Assembly: GCA_002781745.1 (NCBI GenBank)
Contig: PFFW01000117.1
Location: 1 to 64,000 of the forward strand
Reading direction: 5' to 3'
Source of the DNA: Rhodospirillales bacterium CG15_BIG_FIL_POST_REV_8_21_14_020_66_15
GTDB lineage: Bacteria > Pseudomonadota > Alphaproteobacteria > Rhodospirillales > Casp-alpha2
DNA: 64,000 nt
Position numbers and translations under genes: made by a program. The notes beneath the pieces are model-generated. The model was given only the letters and a program-made list of their open reading frames with translations, did no database searches and had not been told where the DNA came from. Positions 17,658 to 27,588 of the stretch are shown piece by piece. How positions within the stretch are numbered: position 1 is the first letter of the stretch; every line of letters begins with the position of its first letter.

Positions 17658-19043
17658 ATGACGGGCATCACCCGACGGCTTGCCGAATTCGCGGCTGGCC
17701 TGACCTACGACAAACTTCCGGCCGAAGTCGCGGCCCGCACCAAGCTGCTGATTCTCGACACCGCGGGTATCATGGTGCGCGCGCGCCACGACGCGGAAAG
17801 CACGGACAGCCTCGTTCGCGCCGTGGAACGCCTGGGCCTGGTGTCGGGCAACTGTTCGGTGCTCGGCGACGGGCGCGGCTACGTGCCCTCGGCGGCGGCC
17901 CTGGTCAACGGCTCGCTGGCGCACTCGCTGGACTTCGACGACACCCATGCCGAGGCCTCGCTGCATTCCTCGGCGCCCATCGTGCCGGCGGTCCTGGCGG
18001 CGGCGGAAATGACCGACGCCTCGGGCAAGGACGTCATTACCGCCTGCGTCGTCGGCTACGAGATTCAGATCCGCCTCGCCAAGTCGCTGGTGCCCAAGGA
18101 TCATTACGACCGCGGCTACCACCCGACGGCGACCTGCGGCGTCATGGCGGCGTCGGCGGCGGCGGGCAAGATCCTGGGACTCGACGCCGACGGCATTGAA
18201 AGCGCCCTCGGCATCGCGCTCTCACAGGCCGCCGGCTCCATGCAGTTCCTCGCCGACGGGGCCTGGACCAAGCGCTCCCACGTCGGGCAGGCGGCGCAGA
18301 ACGGGCTGACTTGTGCGACCCTGGCGGCCGAGGGCTTCAAAGGCCCGAAACAGGCCATCGAGGGCAAATGGGGCTTCCTCCATTCCCTGTCGCCCAACGC
18401 CCAGCCGGACAAGGCCACGGCGGGTCTGGGCTCTTATTGGGAGACCATGGCCCTCGGCGTGAAGCCTTATCCCAGCTGTCGCTACTCCCATGCGGCGCTG
18501 GACGCCATCCGCCAGCTGATGACCGAGCACGACATCGCGGCGGACAGTGTCGAGAGCGCCACCGTGGGCCTGCCGGAGACCGGCTGGAAGATCATCGGCG
18601 ACAGCGACGCCGTGAAGCAGAACCCCAAGTCCATCGTCGACGGGCAGTTCTCCATGCCGTTCTGCGCCGCGGTGGCGCTGCGCACGGGCAACATGGTGTG
18701 GGACGACTACCGCGCCCATTTGAAGGACGCCGAAACCCTGAACCTGGCGCGGCGCATCAACACGGTGGTCGATCCGGACGCCGAGGCCGCCTTCCCCGAC
18801 AACATGGCGGGCAAGGCGACGGTGCGCCTGAAGTCGGGCGAGGTTTACGAGCGCTTCGTCGAGATACCCAAGGGCGAGCCCAAGAACTTCATGGACCAGG
18901 CCGAGTTCCGCGCCAAGTTCGACGGCCTCTGCGCGCCCTACATGTCCCAGGCCGGGATGGAGAAGTTCGCCGGCGCCCTGCTGTCGCTTGAGGAAGCGAA
19001 CAGCCTGCGTTCGGTCCTCGCGCTCAGCCACGGAGATGCCTGA
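17658..19043 (+). CDS. MmgE/PrpD family protein
   Basis: MTGITRRLAEFAAGLTYDKLPAEVAARTKLLILDTAG...NGSLAHSLDFDDTHAEASLHSSAPIVPAVLAAAE. Confidence 0.92.
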   Translation: MTGITRRLAEFAAGLTYDKLPAEVAARTKLLILDTAGIMVRARHDAESTDSLVRAVERLGLVSGNCSVLGDGRGYVPSAAALVNGSLAHSLDFDDTHAEASLHSSAPIVPAVLAAAEMTDASGKDVITACVVGYEIQIRLAKSLVPKDHYDRGYHPTATCGVMAASAAAGKILGLDADGIESALGIALSQAAGSMQFLADGAWTKRSHVGQAAQNGLTCATLAAEGFKGPKQAIEGKWGFLHSLSPNAQPDKATAGLGSYWETMALGVKPYPSCRYSHAALDAIRQLMTEHDIAADSVESATVGLPETGWKIIGDSDAVKQNPKSIVDGQFSMPFCAAVALRTGNMVWDDYRAHLKDAETLNLARRINTVVDPDAEAAFPDNMAGKATVRLKSGEVYERFVEIPKGEPKNFMDQAEFRAKFDGLCAPYMSQAGMEKFAGALLSLEEANSLRSVLALSHGDA

Positions 19044-19046
19044 TCG

Positions 19047-19565
19047 ATGGTTGCCGAAGCAAAACAGGTCGGGCCCAACCGCTATCGCGAGTCCTATGGC
19101 CGCTACCTCGAGGACTTCAAGGTCGGCGACGTCTACGAGCACCGCCCCGGGCGCACCATCACGGAAAGCGACAACACCTGGTTCACGCTCTTGACCATGA
19201 ACCAGCACCCGCTGCACTTCGACAAGGAATACGCCAAGGCGAGCGAGTTCGGCCGGCCGCTGGTCAATTCATGCCTGACGCTGTCCATCGTCGCCGGCAT
19301 GAGCGTCTCCGACGTCAGCCAGAAGACCATCGCCAACCTGGGCTGGAACGACATCAAGATGCCGTCGCCGGTGTTCGTCGGCGACACGCTTTATGCCGAA
19401 AGCGAGGTGCTGTCGATCCGCGAAAGCAAGTCGCGCCCGACCCAGGGCATCGTCACCATCCGCACCACGGCGATCAAGCAGGACGGCTCGGTGGTCATGA
19501 CCTACGAGCGCACCATGCTGATCCCCAAGCGCGGCCATGCGGTCGACGACAAAGCGAACTACTAG
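19047..19565 (+). CDS. MaoC family dehydratase
   Basis: YLEDFKVGDVYEHRPGRTITESDNTWFTLLTMNQHPLHFDKEYA hot-dog fold signature. Confidence 0.92.
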   Translation: MVAEAKQVGPNRYRESYGRYLEDFKVGDVYEHRPGRTITESDNTWFTLLTMNQHPLHFDKEYAKASEFGRPLVNSCLTLSIVAGMSVSDVSQKTIANLGWNDIKMPSPVFVGDTLYAESEVLSIRESKSRPTQGIVTIRTTAIKQDGSVVMTYERTMLIPKRGHAVDDKANY

Positions 19566-19634
19566 TAGCAAATCCTGAGCGGTCGACGACCGCGACGGTG
19601 ATTTGCGGCAACAATAGGAACGGAAGTTACGAAT

Positions 19635-20804
19635 ATGGCCCCCGACGCGGCATCCGCCCAGGACCTGAGCGAGGAAGAACGCATCATCCTCGCTTCCGTC
19701 GACAAGTTCATCGAACAGGACGTGCGGCCGCATGCCCACAAGCTGGAGGCGGCGGACGAATACCCCCGGGACATCGCCGACAAGCTGGCGGAGATGGGGC
19801 TGATGGGGGCGACCATCGGCGAGGAGTACGGCGGCCTGGGCCTGTCGGCCTCGACCTACACCAAGATCGTCGAGAAGGTCTCGTCGTGTTGGATGTCCGT
19901 GTCGGGCATCTTCAACTCGCACCTGATCGCGGCCGCGGCGGTCGAGCGTTTCGGCACCGAGGAGCAGAAGCGCCATTGGCTGCCCAAGATGGCGTCGGGC
20001 GAAATGCGCGGCGGCATCGCCCTGACCGAACCCGATTGCGGTACCGACCTGCAGGCAGTGCGCACGACCGCCAAAAAGGACGGCAACGAATACGTCCTCA
20101 ACGGCAACAAGATGTGGATCACCAACTGCATCCAGGGAAATTTTCTGGCCGTGCTGGCCAAGACGGACCCGGAGGCCGAGCCGCGCCACAAGGGCATGAG
20201 CCTGATCCTGGTCGAGAAGGGCGCGGGCTACAGGACGTCCAAGCTGCACAAGCTCGGCTACAAGGGCATCGACACGGGCGAGGTGGTGTTCGACAACACC
20301 CGGGTGCCGCTGACCAACCTGGTCGGGCCGGACGAGGGCAGGGGATTGCAGCAGATTCTCGGCGGCCTGGAACTGGGCCGCATCAACGTCGCCGCGCGCG
20401 GCGTCGGGGTCGCCCGGGCGGCGCTCGATGACGCCGTGGCCTATGCCCTCGACCGCAAGACATTCGGCAGGCCCATCGCCGAGCACCAGGCGATCCAGAT
20501 CAAGCTGGCCGACATGGCGACGCGGGTAGAGGCCGCGCGCCTGTTGGTGGAAAGCGCGGCCCGCGCCTACGACTCAGGCGCTCGCTGCGACATGGAGGCC
20601 GGCATGGCCAAGCTGTTCGCCACCGAGGCGGCGCTTGAGAACGCCATCGAGGCCATGCGCATCCACGGCGCATACGGCTATTCCAAGGAGTACAACGTGG
20701 AGCGTTATTTCCGCGACGCCCCGCTGCTTTGCATCGGCGAGGGCACCAACGAACTGCAGCGTATCATCATCGCCCGGCAATTGGCCGAACGGTACAAGGG
20801 ATGA
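19635..20804 (+). CDS. acyl-CoA dehydrogenase
   Basis: FGTEEQKRHWLPKMASGEMRGGIALTEPDCGTDL...IHGAYGYSKEYNVERYFRDAPLLCIGEGTNELQ. Confidence 0.95.
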   Translation: MAPDAASAQDLSEEERIILASVDKFIEQDVRPHAHKLEAADEYPRDIADKLAEMGLMGATIGEEYGGLGLSASTYTKIVEKVSSCWMSVSGIFNSHLIAAAAVERFGTEEQKRHWLPKMASGEMRGGIALTEPDCGTDLQAVRTTAKKDGNEYVLNGNKMWITNCIQGNFLAVLAKTDPEAEPRHKGMSLILVEKGAGYRTSKLHKLGYKGIDTGEVVFDNTRVPLTNLVGPDEGRGLQQILGGLELGRINVAARGVGVARAALDDAVAYALDRKTFGRPIAEHQAIQIKLADMATRVEAARLLVESAARAYDSGARCDMEAGMAKLFATEAALENAIEAMRIHGAYGYSKEYNVERYFRDAPLLCIGEGTNELQRIIIARQLAERYKG

Positions 20805-21988
20805 GCATGCTGGCTCTTGAAGGCGTGCGCGTCCTTGCCGTCGAGCAGTACGGCGCCGGACCCTTCGGTACCCAGTTCCTGGCCGACGCCGGGGCCGAGG
20901 TCATCAAGATCGAGGCGCCCGGGGAGGGGGATTATGCCCGCGCTCTGGGGCCTCATTTCTTCGACAACGGCGACAGCCAGTTCTGGCATTCCTTCAACCG
21001 CAACAAGAAAAGCCTGACGCTCGATCTGAAAAAGCCCGAGGGCCAGGCCGTGTTCCGCGATCTGGTCGCGACGGCCGATGCGGTCGCCAGCAACTCGCGC
21101 GGGGACGTCGCGGAACGCCTGGGCCTGACCTATGCGCAGCTTGCGGACGTGAACCCGACGATCGTCTGCGCGCACCTCTCGGCCTATGGGCGGACGGGCT
21201 CGCGGGCGTCCTGGCCGGGCTTCGACTTCCTGATGCAGGCGGAGGCCGGGCATTTCTCGGTGACTGGGGAACCGGGCAGCCCGCCGACGCGATTGGGATT
21301 GTCCGTGGTCGATCTCGCCACCGGCCTGGGCCTTGCGTTCGCGGTCGCATCCGGCATCGTCGGCGCGCGGGCGACTGGCAAGGGGCAGGACCTGGATACC
21401 TCGCTGTTTCACATGGCGCACATGCTGAACGTCTACACGGCCACCTGGTACCTGAACGCGGGCCATGTGCAGGGCCGCACGGCGCGCTCGGGCCATGCGT
21501 CGCTGGTGCCCTGCCAGCTCTATCGGACTAAGGACGGCTGGGTCTACATCATGTGCAACAAGGAGAAGTTCTGGCCGGCGCTATGCGACGCCATCGGCGA
21601 GCCCGGCTGGGCCACGGACGAACGCTTCCGCACCTTCCGGGAGCGCCTGGCCAACCGGGAGCTAGTGCAGGAACTGTTGGACGAACGCCTGAGCGAGCGC
21701 ACGACCGCCGAGTGGCTGAAGATATTTTCCGGAGTCGTCCCGTCGGCGCCGGTCTACGACCTGGCGCAGGCGCTGGACAATCCCGTTGTTGCCGAACAGG
21801 GCATCGTCCAGGACCTGGAACTCGCGGGCCACGGCCCGATCCGCATGGTCGACACGCCCGTGCGCTCGGCCACGCCGACGCCCGCCCATCCGGCCTCGTC
21901 CTTGGGGGCGGACACGGAAAAGATCCTCTCCGGCCTGGGCTACGACAAGAATCGTCTCGCCCAACTGCGCAAAGCGGGGGTAATCTAG
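20801..21988 (+). CDS. CaiB/BaiF family (class III) CoA transferase
   Basis: MSMLALEGVRVLAVEQYGAGPFGTQFLADAGAEVIKIEAPGEGDYAR; ATGA overlap with preceding gene. Confidence 0.93.
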   Translation: MSMLALEGVRVLAVEQYGAGPFGTQFLADAGAEVIKIEAPGEGDYARALGPHFFDNGDSQFWHSFNRNKKSLTLDLKKPEGQAVFRDLVATADAVASNSRGDVAERLGLTYAQLADVNPTIVCAHLSAYGRTGSRASWPGFDFLMQAEAGHFSVTGEPGSPPTRLGLSVVDLATGLGLAFAVASGIVGARATGKGQDLDTSLFHMAHMLNVYTATWYLNAGHVQGRTARSGHASLVPCQLYRTKDGWVYIMCNKEKFWPALCDAIGEPGWATDERFRTFRERLANRELVQELLDERLSERTTAEWLKIFSGVVPSAPVYDLAQALDNPVVAEQGIVQDLELAGHGPIRMVDTPVRSATPTPAHPASSLGADTEKILSGLGYDKNRLAQLRKAGVI

Positions 21989-22043
21989 GCGGCAGAAGAA
22001 GGGGGGCATTGTCTGATAAGAAGACCACCGGGAGGATGCCACC

Positions 22044-23306
22044 TTGGGCCAAACAATCAGTGAAAAGATCCTCGCCCGCGCCTCGGGCAAGGAGAGGGTC
22101 AAACCTGGCGATATCGTAACGTGCAAGGTCGACATGGCGATGATGCACGACTCGTCGGGGCCGCGCGTCGCCGGCAGGCGCCTGGACGAGATCGGCGTGC
22201 CGGTGTGGGACATGGACAGGCTGGTGGTCATCACCGACCACTACGTGGGATATGACACCGACGAGAGCCGAGCCATCCAGGAGCTGTGCGACGACTGGTG
22301 CAAATCCCATGGCGTGAAGCACTACATCCGCCAGGAAGGCATCTGCCACATCGTGCTGCCGCAGCACGGCCATGTGAAGCCGGGCACCTTCTGCGTCGGC
22401 GCGGACAGCCATTCGACCACGGCGGGAGCCTTCGGCGCCTTCATGGTCGGCATCGGGGCGACGGAAATGACCGGAGTTCTGGCGACGGGCGAGATCTGGG
22501 TCCGCGTGCCCGAGAACGTGCGCATGGAGGTCACGGGCGCCCTCAAGCCCGGTGTCGCCGCCAAGGACGTGATCCTGAAGATCTGCGGCGACCACGGCAT
22601 CATGGGTTTCGGCTACCAGGTGGTGGAGTTCAGCGGCGACGGCGTTGCCGCCATGTCGGCCCAGGACCGCATGACCCTGACCAACATGGCGGCCGAAATC
22701 GGCGCCAAGACGGGCATCATCGCGCCCGACGCCAAGACGGCCGCCCTGCTGGCCGAGTGGGGCGTGCCGGGGGTCAACCCGGACGACTGGCAGTCCGATC
22801 CGGACGCCGGGTACGTGAAGCGTCTGACTGTGGACGGCGACGCCCTGGCGCCGCAGGTCGCGGCGCCGCACAGTCCGGAGAACGCCGACGACGTCACGGC
22901 CTACAGGAACGTCAAGCTGGGCCAGGCCTACCTGGGAGCTTGCACGGGGGCCAAGCTCGAGGACCTGCGCATGGCGGCCGAAGTCGTCAAGGGCAGGAAA
23001 GTCGCATCCGGCACGCGCTTCCTGGTGGCCCCCTCGTCCGTGCGGATGCGCGAACAGGCGGCCAAGGAAGGCACCCTGAAGATCCTGGAGGACGCCGGGG
23101 CGCAGATCCTGCAATCGGGCTGCGGCGGTTGCATCGGCCTGGGGGCCGCGCGCCTGGACGACGGCATGACGGGTATCTCCTCGACCAACCGCAACTTCGT
23201 CGGTCGCGCCGGCCCGGCGGGAACCAAGCTCTACCTCGCCTCGCCCTACACGGTGGCGGCCTCCGCCATCGCTGGCGAGATCGCCGACCCGCGCGACATG
23301 CTCTGA
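22044..23306 (+). CDS. aconitase/3-isopropylmalate dehydratase family, large subunit
   Basis: GQTISEKILARASGKERVKPGDIV...GADSHSTTAGAFGAFMVGIGATEM...GACTGAKLEDL...SGCGGCIGLG (Fe-S cysteines present). Confidence 0.92.
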   Translation: MGQTISEKILARASGKERVKPGDIVTCKVDMAMMHDSSGPRVAGRRLDEIGVPVWDMDRLVVITDHYVGYDTDESRAIQELCDDWCKSHGVKHYIRQEGICHIVLPQHGHVKPGTFCVGADSHSTTAGAFGAFMVGIGATEMTGVLATGEIWVRVPENVRMEVTGALKPGVAAKDVILKICGDHGIMGFGYQVVEFSGDGVAAMSAQDRMTLTNMAAEIGAKTGIIAPDAKTAALLAEWGVPGVNPDDWQSDPDAGYVKRLTVDGDALAPQVAAPHSPENADDVTAYRNVKLGQAYLGACTGAKLEDLRMAAEVVKGRKVASGTRFLVAPSSVRMREQAAKEGTLKILEDAGAQILQSGCGGCIGLGAARLDDGMTGISSTNRNFVGRAGPAGTKLYLASPYTVAASAIAGEIADPRDML

Positions 23307-23323
23307 TCCAGGAGGACCAATCA

Positions 23324-23821
23324 ATGATCCAGAAAGGCAAGGCCTGGAAGTTCGGGGCCAACATCGACACCGATCTGATCGCGCCGATCCAGGCGCTGAA
23401 ACGGGAAAAGCCCGAGGAGGGCTACGTCCACTGCCTGCAGGATGTGGACCCCGATTTCGCGAAGAACTGCCGGACCGGCGACATCTTCGTCGCCGAGGAG
23501 AACCTGGGAATCGGATCAAGCCGTGAATGGGCGCCGCACTACCTGCGGCTTTGCGGTATCCGCCTTCTGCTGGCCAAGTCCTATGCCCGCATCTTCTACC
23601 GCAACTGCTTCAACCTGGCCCTGCCGGCGCTGGTGTGCGCCGAGACGCACCGTATTTCCGCCGGCGACGAGCTTGAGGTCGACCCGCTGAAGGGCGAGGT
23701 CCGCAACCTGACCAAGGGCGAGAGCTATACCTGCGACACGGTGCCCGAGCACCTGATGCGGATCGTCGCCGACGGCGGGCTGCTGGAGCACCTGAAGAAG
23801 AAATTCAAGAAGGCAAGTTGA
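23324..23821 (+). CDS. aconitase/3-isopropylmalate dehydratase family, small subunit
   Basis: KAWKFGANIDTDLIAPIQAL...ENLGIGSSREWAPHYLRLCGIRLLLAKSYARIFYRNCFN; GGAGG upstream. Confidence 0.92.
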   Translation: MIQKGKAWKFGANIDTDLIAPIQALKREKPEEGYVHCLQDVDPDFAKNCRTGDIFVAEENLGIGSSREWAPHYLRLCGIRLLLAKSYARIFYRNCFNLALPALVCAETHRISAGDELEVDPLKGEVRNLTKGESYTCDTVPEHLMRIVADGGLLEHLKKKFKKAS

Positions 23822-23824
23822 TCC

Positions 23825-25411
23825 ATGACCGAAGCGACCTACCTGGAAGCGGAGGACGTCCGCGACCGCATTCTGTCCGGCGAGGAAGTCGCCATCCTGG
23901 ATATCCGCGAATGGGGGGTGTTCGGTGACGGCCATATGCTGTTCGCCGTCAGCTGCCCGCTCAGCCACCTGGAAACCCGCATCGACGACTTCGTGCCGCG
24001 CAAGGACACGCCCGTCGTCCTGTGCTCCGAGGGCAAGGCCGACCGGCATCTGGTCGACCTGGGGGCCGAGCGCCTGATCGCCTGGGGCTACACGGACGTG
24101 AACATCCTGGCCGGCGGGCTCGACGCCTGGAACCAGGCGGGGTTCGAGGTGTTTTCGGGCGTCAACGTACCGTCCAAGGCGTTCGGCGAGTTCGTCGAGC
24201 ATGCCTACGACACGCCGCGCATCCCGCCCGAGGAACTGAAGGCCATGATGGACCGGGGCGAGAAGATGATCGTCCTCGATTCCCGGCCCATGTCGGAATA
24301 CCGCAAGATGAACATCCCGACGGGCATCGACTGCCCGGGGGCGGAACTGGCCTATCGCGTCCACGACCTGGCGCCGGACCCGGACACCACCGTCGTGGTC
24401 AACTGCGCCGGGCGCACGCGCTCCATCATCGGCGCGCAGTCGCTGATCAACGCGGGCATCCCCAACCGTGTGGTGGCGCTGGAAAACGGCACCATGGGCT
24501 GGCACCTGGCGGGCTATCAGCTTGAATACGGCAACGAGCGCCGATTTCCGGACCTCTCGGAAGGGGGGCGGGCCAAGGCCGAGGCCGTGCGGGAGCGGGT
24601 CGCGAAACGCTTCGGCGTGCCGTCCTGCGACCACGACCAGTTGGCCGCCTGGCGGGCCGAGGAAGGCCGCACGACCTATCTGTTGGACGTGCGCAATCTC
24701 GAGGAGTTCACGGCCGGCCATCTGAAGGGCAGCCGCCACGCGCCCGGCGGGCAACTGGTCCAGGCCTGGGACCGCTACGTCGCCGTGCTGGGATCGCGCA
24801 TCGTGCTGGTGGACGACGACGGTGTGCGCGCGACCATGACGGCGAGCTGGCTGATCCAGATGGGCTGGCCAGAGGTCTACGTGCTGGAGAACGCCCTGGA
24901 GGGGCAGGCCCTGGTACGCGGCCCGCACCGGCCGCACATTCACGGCCTGGACGGCGTTCAGGCCGCGACCGTTACCGACATTCCCGAGGCCGCGGTGGTC
25001 ATCGACCTGGCCGACAGCCTGACCTATCGCGACGGACATATTCCGGGCGCCTGGTTCGCCGTGCGGGCGCGCCTGAAGGATTCGATCGGGAAGATCCCCG
25101 ACGCGGAGGTGACGGTCCTGACTTCGCCCGACGGCGTTCTGGCGCAACTCGCCGCGCCCGAGGTCGGCGCGCTGGGCCGGAACGTGGTCGTGCTGGAAGG
25201 CGGCACCGCCGCCTGGACGGCCGCGGGCAGGCACCTGGAAACGGGGTTCACCCATATGGCGGACGAAACCAGCGACGTGTGGTACCGGCCCTACGACATG
25301 GACGACGCGCAGGAAGGGGCCATGAAGCAGTACCTGAGCTGGGAGATCAACCTGGTCAACCAGCTTGAGCGCGACGGCACGACCCGCTTCCGCAAGTTCC
25401 CCCAGGCGTGA
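23825..25411 (+). CDS. multi-domain rhodanese-like protein (four rhodanese repeats)
   Basis: Four repeats; active-site loops read LCSEGKAD, NCAGRTRS, VDDDGVRA, TSPDGVLA. Confidence 0.85.
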   Translation: MTEATYLEAEDVRDRILSGEEVAILDIREWGVFGDGHMLFAVSCPLSHLETRIDDFVPRKDTPVVLCSEGKADRHLVDLGAERLIAWGYTDVNILAGGLDAWNQAGFEVFSGVNVPSKAFGEFVEHAYDTPRIPPEELKAMMDRGEKMIVLDSRPMSEYRKMNIPTGIDCPGAELAYRVHDLAPDPDTTVVVNCAGRTRSIIGAQSLINAGIPNRVVALENGTMGWHLAGYQLEYGNERRFPDLSEGGRAKAEAVRERVAKRFGVPSCDHDQLAAWRAEEGRTTYLLDVRNLEEFTAGHLKGSRHAPGGQLVQAWDRYVAVLGSRIVLVDDDGVRATMTASWLIQMGWPEVYVLENALEGQALVRGPHRPHIHGLDGVQAATVTDIPEAAVVIDLADSLTYRDGHIPGAWFAVRARLKDSIGKIPDAEVTVLTSPDGVLAQLAAPEVGALGRNVVVLEGGTAAWTAAGRHLETGFTHMADETSDVWYRPYDMDDAQEGAMKQYLSWEINLVNQLERDGTTRFRKFPQA

Positions 25412-25451
25412 ACCGCCCTGTATTCCCAAACACACGAAGGAACCGCCACGC

Positions 25452-26516
25452 ATGAAGTTCATCGTCCTGGACAACGACGGCATCGGGCCGGAGATCACGG
25501 CCGCCACGCTGCCGGTCCTGCGGAAGCTCGACGAACGCTACGGCCTGAACATCGAACTGGTGCCCATGGTCACCGGCATGCGGGCGCTGAAGGCCGAGGG
25601 GCGGACCATCCCCCAGGCCGTCTATGACGCCTGCGACGCCGCCGACGGCGTGATCCTGGGCCCCGTGTCGTCCTACGAATACCCGTCCGAGGCCGAAGGG
25701 GGCGTCAATCCCTCCAAGTCCTTCCGCAAGGTGTTCGATCTGTTCGCCAATATCCGCCCGGCCCGCACCCGGCCCGGCGTGCCCTCGGTGATCAAGCAGA
25801 TGGATCTGGTGATCGTGCGCGAGAACACGGAAGGCCTCTACGCCGACCGCAACATGTTCATGGGCGGCGGCGAGTTCATGCCGACCGAGGACGTCGCCCT
25901 CAGCATCCGCAAGATCACCCGCCAGGGCTCGGAGCGCATCGCCAAACAGGCCTTCGAGATGGCCATGGAGCGGCGCAAGAAGGTGACCGCCGTGCACAAG
26001 GCCAACGTGCTGCGCATGACCGACGGCCTGTTCCTGAAGACCGTCATGGACGTGGCCAAGGACTATCCGGGGGTCGAGGTCGAGGAACTGATCATCGACG
26101 CCGCCACGGCGCACCTGGTCAAGCGGCCGCAGGACTTCGACGTCATCGTCACCACCAATGCCTTCGGCGACATCCTGTCGGACCTGTGTTCCGAACTCTC
26201 GGGCAGCCTGGGCCTCGCCGGGTCCATCAACGCCGGGGCCAAGCACGTATTCGCCCAGGCGCAGCACGGCTCGGCCCCCGACATCGCGGGCAAGGGCGTC
26301 GCCAATCCGACGGCGCTGATGCTGTCGACGGCCATGCTGCTGGAGGAACTGGGGCGGCGGACCAGCCGCAACGACCTGGCGCAGGCCTCGGCCTCCATGT
26401 TCAAGGCCGTGGAACTGGCGCTCGACGATCCGGCCAACCACACGCCGGACCTGGGCGGCAAGAACACGACCGACGGCTTCGGCAAGGCCGTCCTCGCCGC
26501 CCTCGACAAGGGATAG
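25452..26516 (+). CDS. isocitrate/isopropylmalate dehydrogenase family protein
   Basis: LDNDGIGPEITAATLPVLRKL...VRENTEGLYADR...TNAFGDILSDLCSELSGSLGLAGSINAG. Confidence 0.92.
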   Translation: MKFIVLDNDGIGPEITAATLPVLRKLDERYGLNIELVPMVTGMRALKAEGRTIPQAVYDACDAADGVILGPVSSYEYPSEAEGGVNPSKSFRKVFDLFANIRPARTRPGVPSVIKQMDLVIVRENTEGLYADRNMFMGGGEFMPTEDVALSIRKITRQGSERIAKQAFEMAMERRKKVTAVHKANVLRMTDGLFLKTVMDVAKDYPGVEVEELIIDAATAHLVKRPQDFDVIVTTNAFGDILSDLCSELSGSLGLAGSINAGAKHVFAQAQHGSAPDIAGKGVANPTALMLSTAMLLEELGRRTSRNDLAQASASMFKAVELALDDPANHTPDLGGKNTTDGFGKAVLAALDKG

Positions 26517-26525
26517 GGGCCGGCC

Positions 26526-27584
26526 ATGGCGGGGACGGAACGCATCGCCGTCTACGGGGCCGGGGCCGTGGGCGCCTATGTGGGCGGCTACATGACCCGC
26601 GACGGGCGGGACGTGACCCTGATCGACCCCTGGGAAGAGCATGTGACGCTCATGCGCGACCCGGGGCTGAAGCTGTCGGGCCTGACCGAGCCGGAGAACT
26701 TCACCGTCACCTGCAACGCCGTGCTCGACCGCGACCTACCGCCGCCGGGCAAGATCGGCCCGTTCGACGTGATCTTCATCTGCGTGAAGTCCTTCGACAC
26801 GGACGCCGCCGCCAAACGCATGTTGCCCTATCTGGGGGACGGCGGCTTCATGGTGTCCTTACAGAACGGCATCAACGAAGGCACCATCGCCGGGGTGGTC
26901 GGCGCGGATCGCACCGTCGGCTGCATCGCGTCCTCGATCTCCGTTTCCATGTGGGAGCCGGGGGCCGTGCGCCGCAACGTCAAGCTGGGCGGCAAGGAGC
27001 ATACCGTGTTCCGCGCGGGCGAGCTGGACGGCAGCGTCACCCCCCGCGTCGAAAAGGTCGCCGACATGCTGTCCAGCGTCGACAGTTCCAAGGTCACGAC
27101 GACCCTGATGGGCGAGCGCTGGTCCAAGCTGATCGTCAACTGCATGCGCAATCCGGTCTCTGCCGCATCGGGCATGGCATCCAACGCCTGCGACACGGAC
27201 GACCACATCCGCCGGCTGGGCATCCGTATCGGCGCGGAGGCCGTGGAGGTCGCCATGGCCGAAGGCCATCCGCTCGAAAAGCTCCTGGGCATGCCGCCGG
27301 AGCAGGTCCTGGCCGCCGGCAAGGGCGACGCCGCGGCCATGGCGGCCTGCGACAAGTCGTTGCTCGACGGCCGGGCCAAGCGCTCCGACGCCCAGCGTCC
27401 CTCCATGGCCCAGGACATGGTCAAGGGCCGCCCGACCGAAATCGATTTCCTCAACGGCTTCGTCGTGGCTCGGGCGAAGGTTCACGGCATCGCCGTGCCC
27501 GCCAACGAAGGCATCGTTAAGGCCATCAAGCGGATCGAGGCTGGGGAGATCGAGCCCGGCCCCGAGGCCCTGGCCGGGATTTGA
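26526..27584 (+). CDS. 2-dehydropantoate 2-reductase family (ketopantoate reductase-like) protein
   Basis: IAVYGAGAVGAYVGGYMTRDGRDVTLIDPWEEHV...LQNGINE...GERWSKLIVNCMRNPVSA. Confidence 0.9.
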   Translation: MAGTERIAVYGAGAVGAYVGGYMTRDGRDVTLIDPWEEHVTLMRDPGLKLSGLTEPENFTVTCNAVLDRDLPPPGKIGPFDVIFICVKSFDTDAAAKRMLPYLGDGGFMVSLQNGINEGTIAGVVGADRTVGCIASSISVSMWEPGAVRRNVKLGGKEHTVFRAGELDGSVTPRVEKVADMLSSVDSSKVTTTLMGERWSKLIVNCMRNPVSAASGMASNACDTDDHIRRLGIRIGAEAVEVAMAEGHPLEKLLGMPPEQVLAAGKGDAAAMAACDKSLLDGRAKRSDAQRPSMAQDMVKGRPTEIDFLNGFVVARAKVHGIAVPANEGIVKAIKRIEAGEIEPGPEALAGI

Positions 27585-27588
27585 TTCC

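Noticed and set aside
22286-23323. N-terminal part of ORF 22286-23821
   Set aside because: It is an out-of-frame read of the large hydratase subunit; the real small-subunit CDS starts at 23324 with its own GGAGG site.
22044-26516. Annotating these as leucine biosynthesis leuC, leuD and leuB
   Set aside because: No leuA, catabolic neighbours and an intervening rhodanese gene; family call kept but gene symbols withheld.
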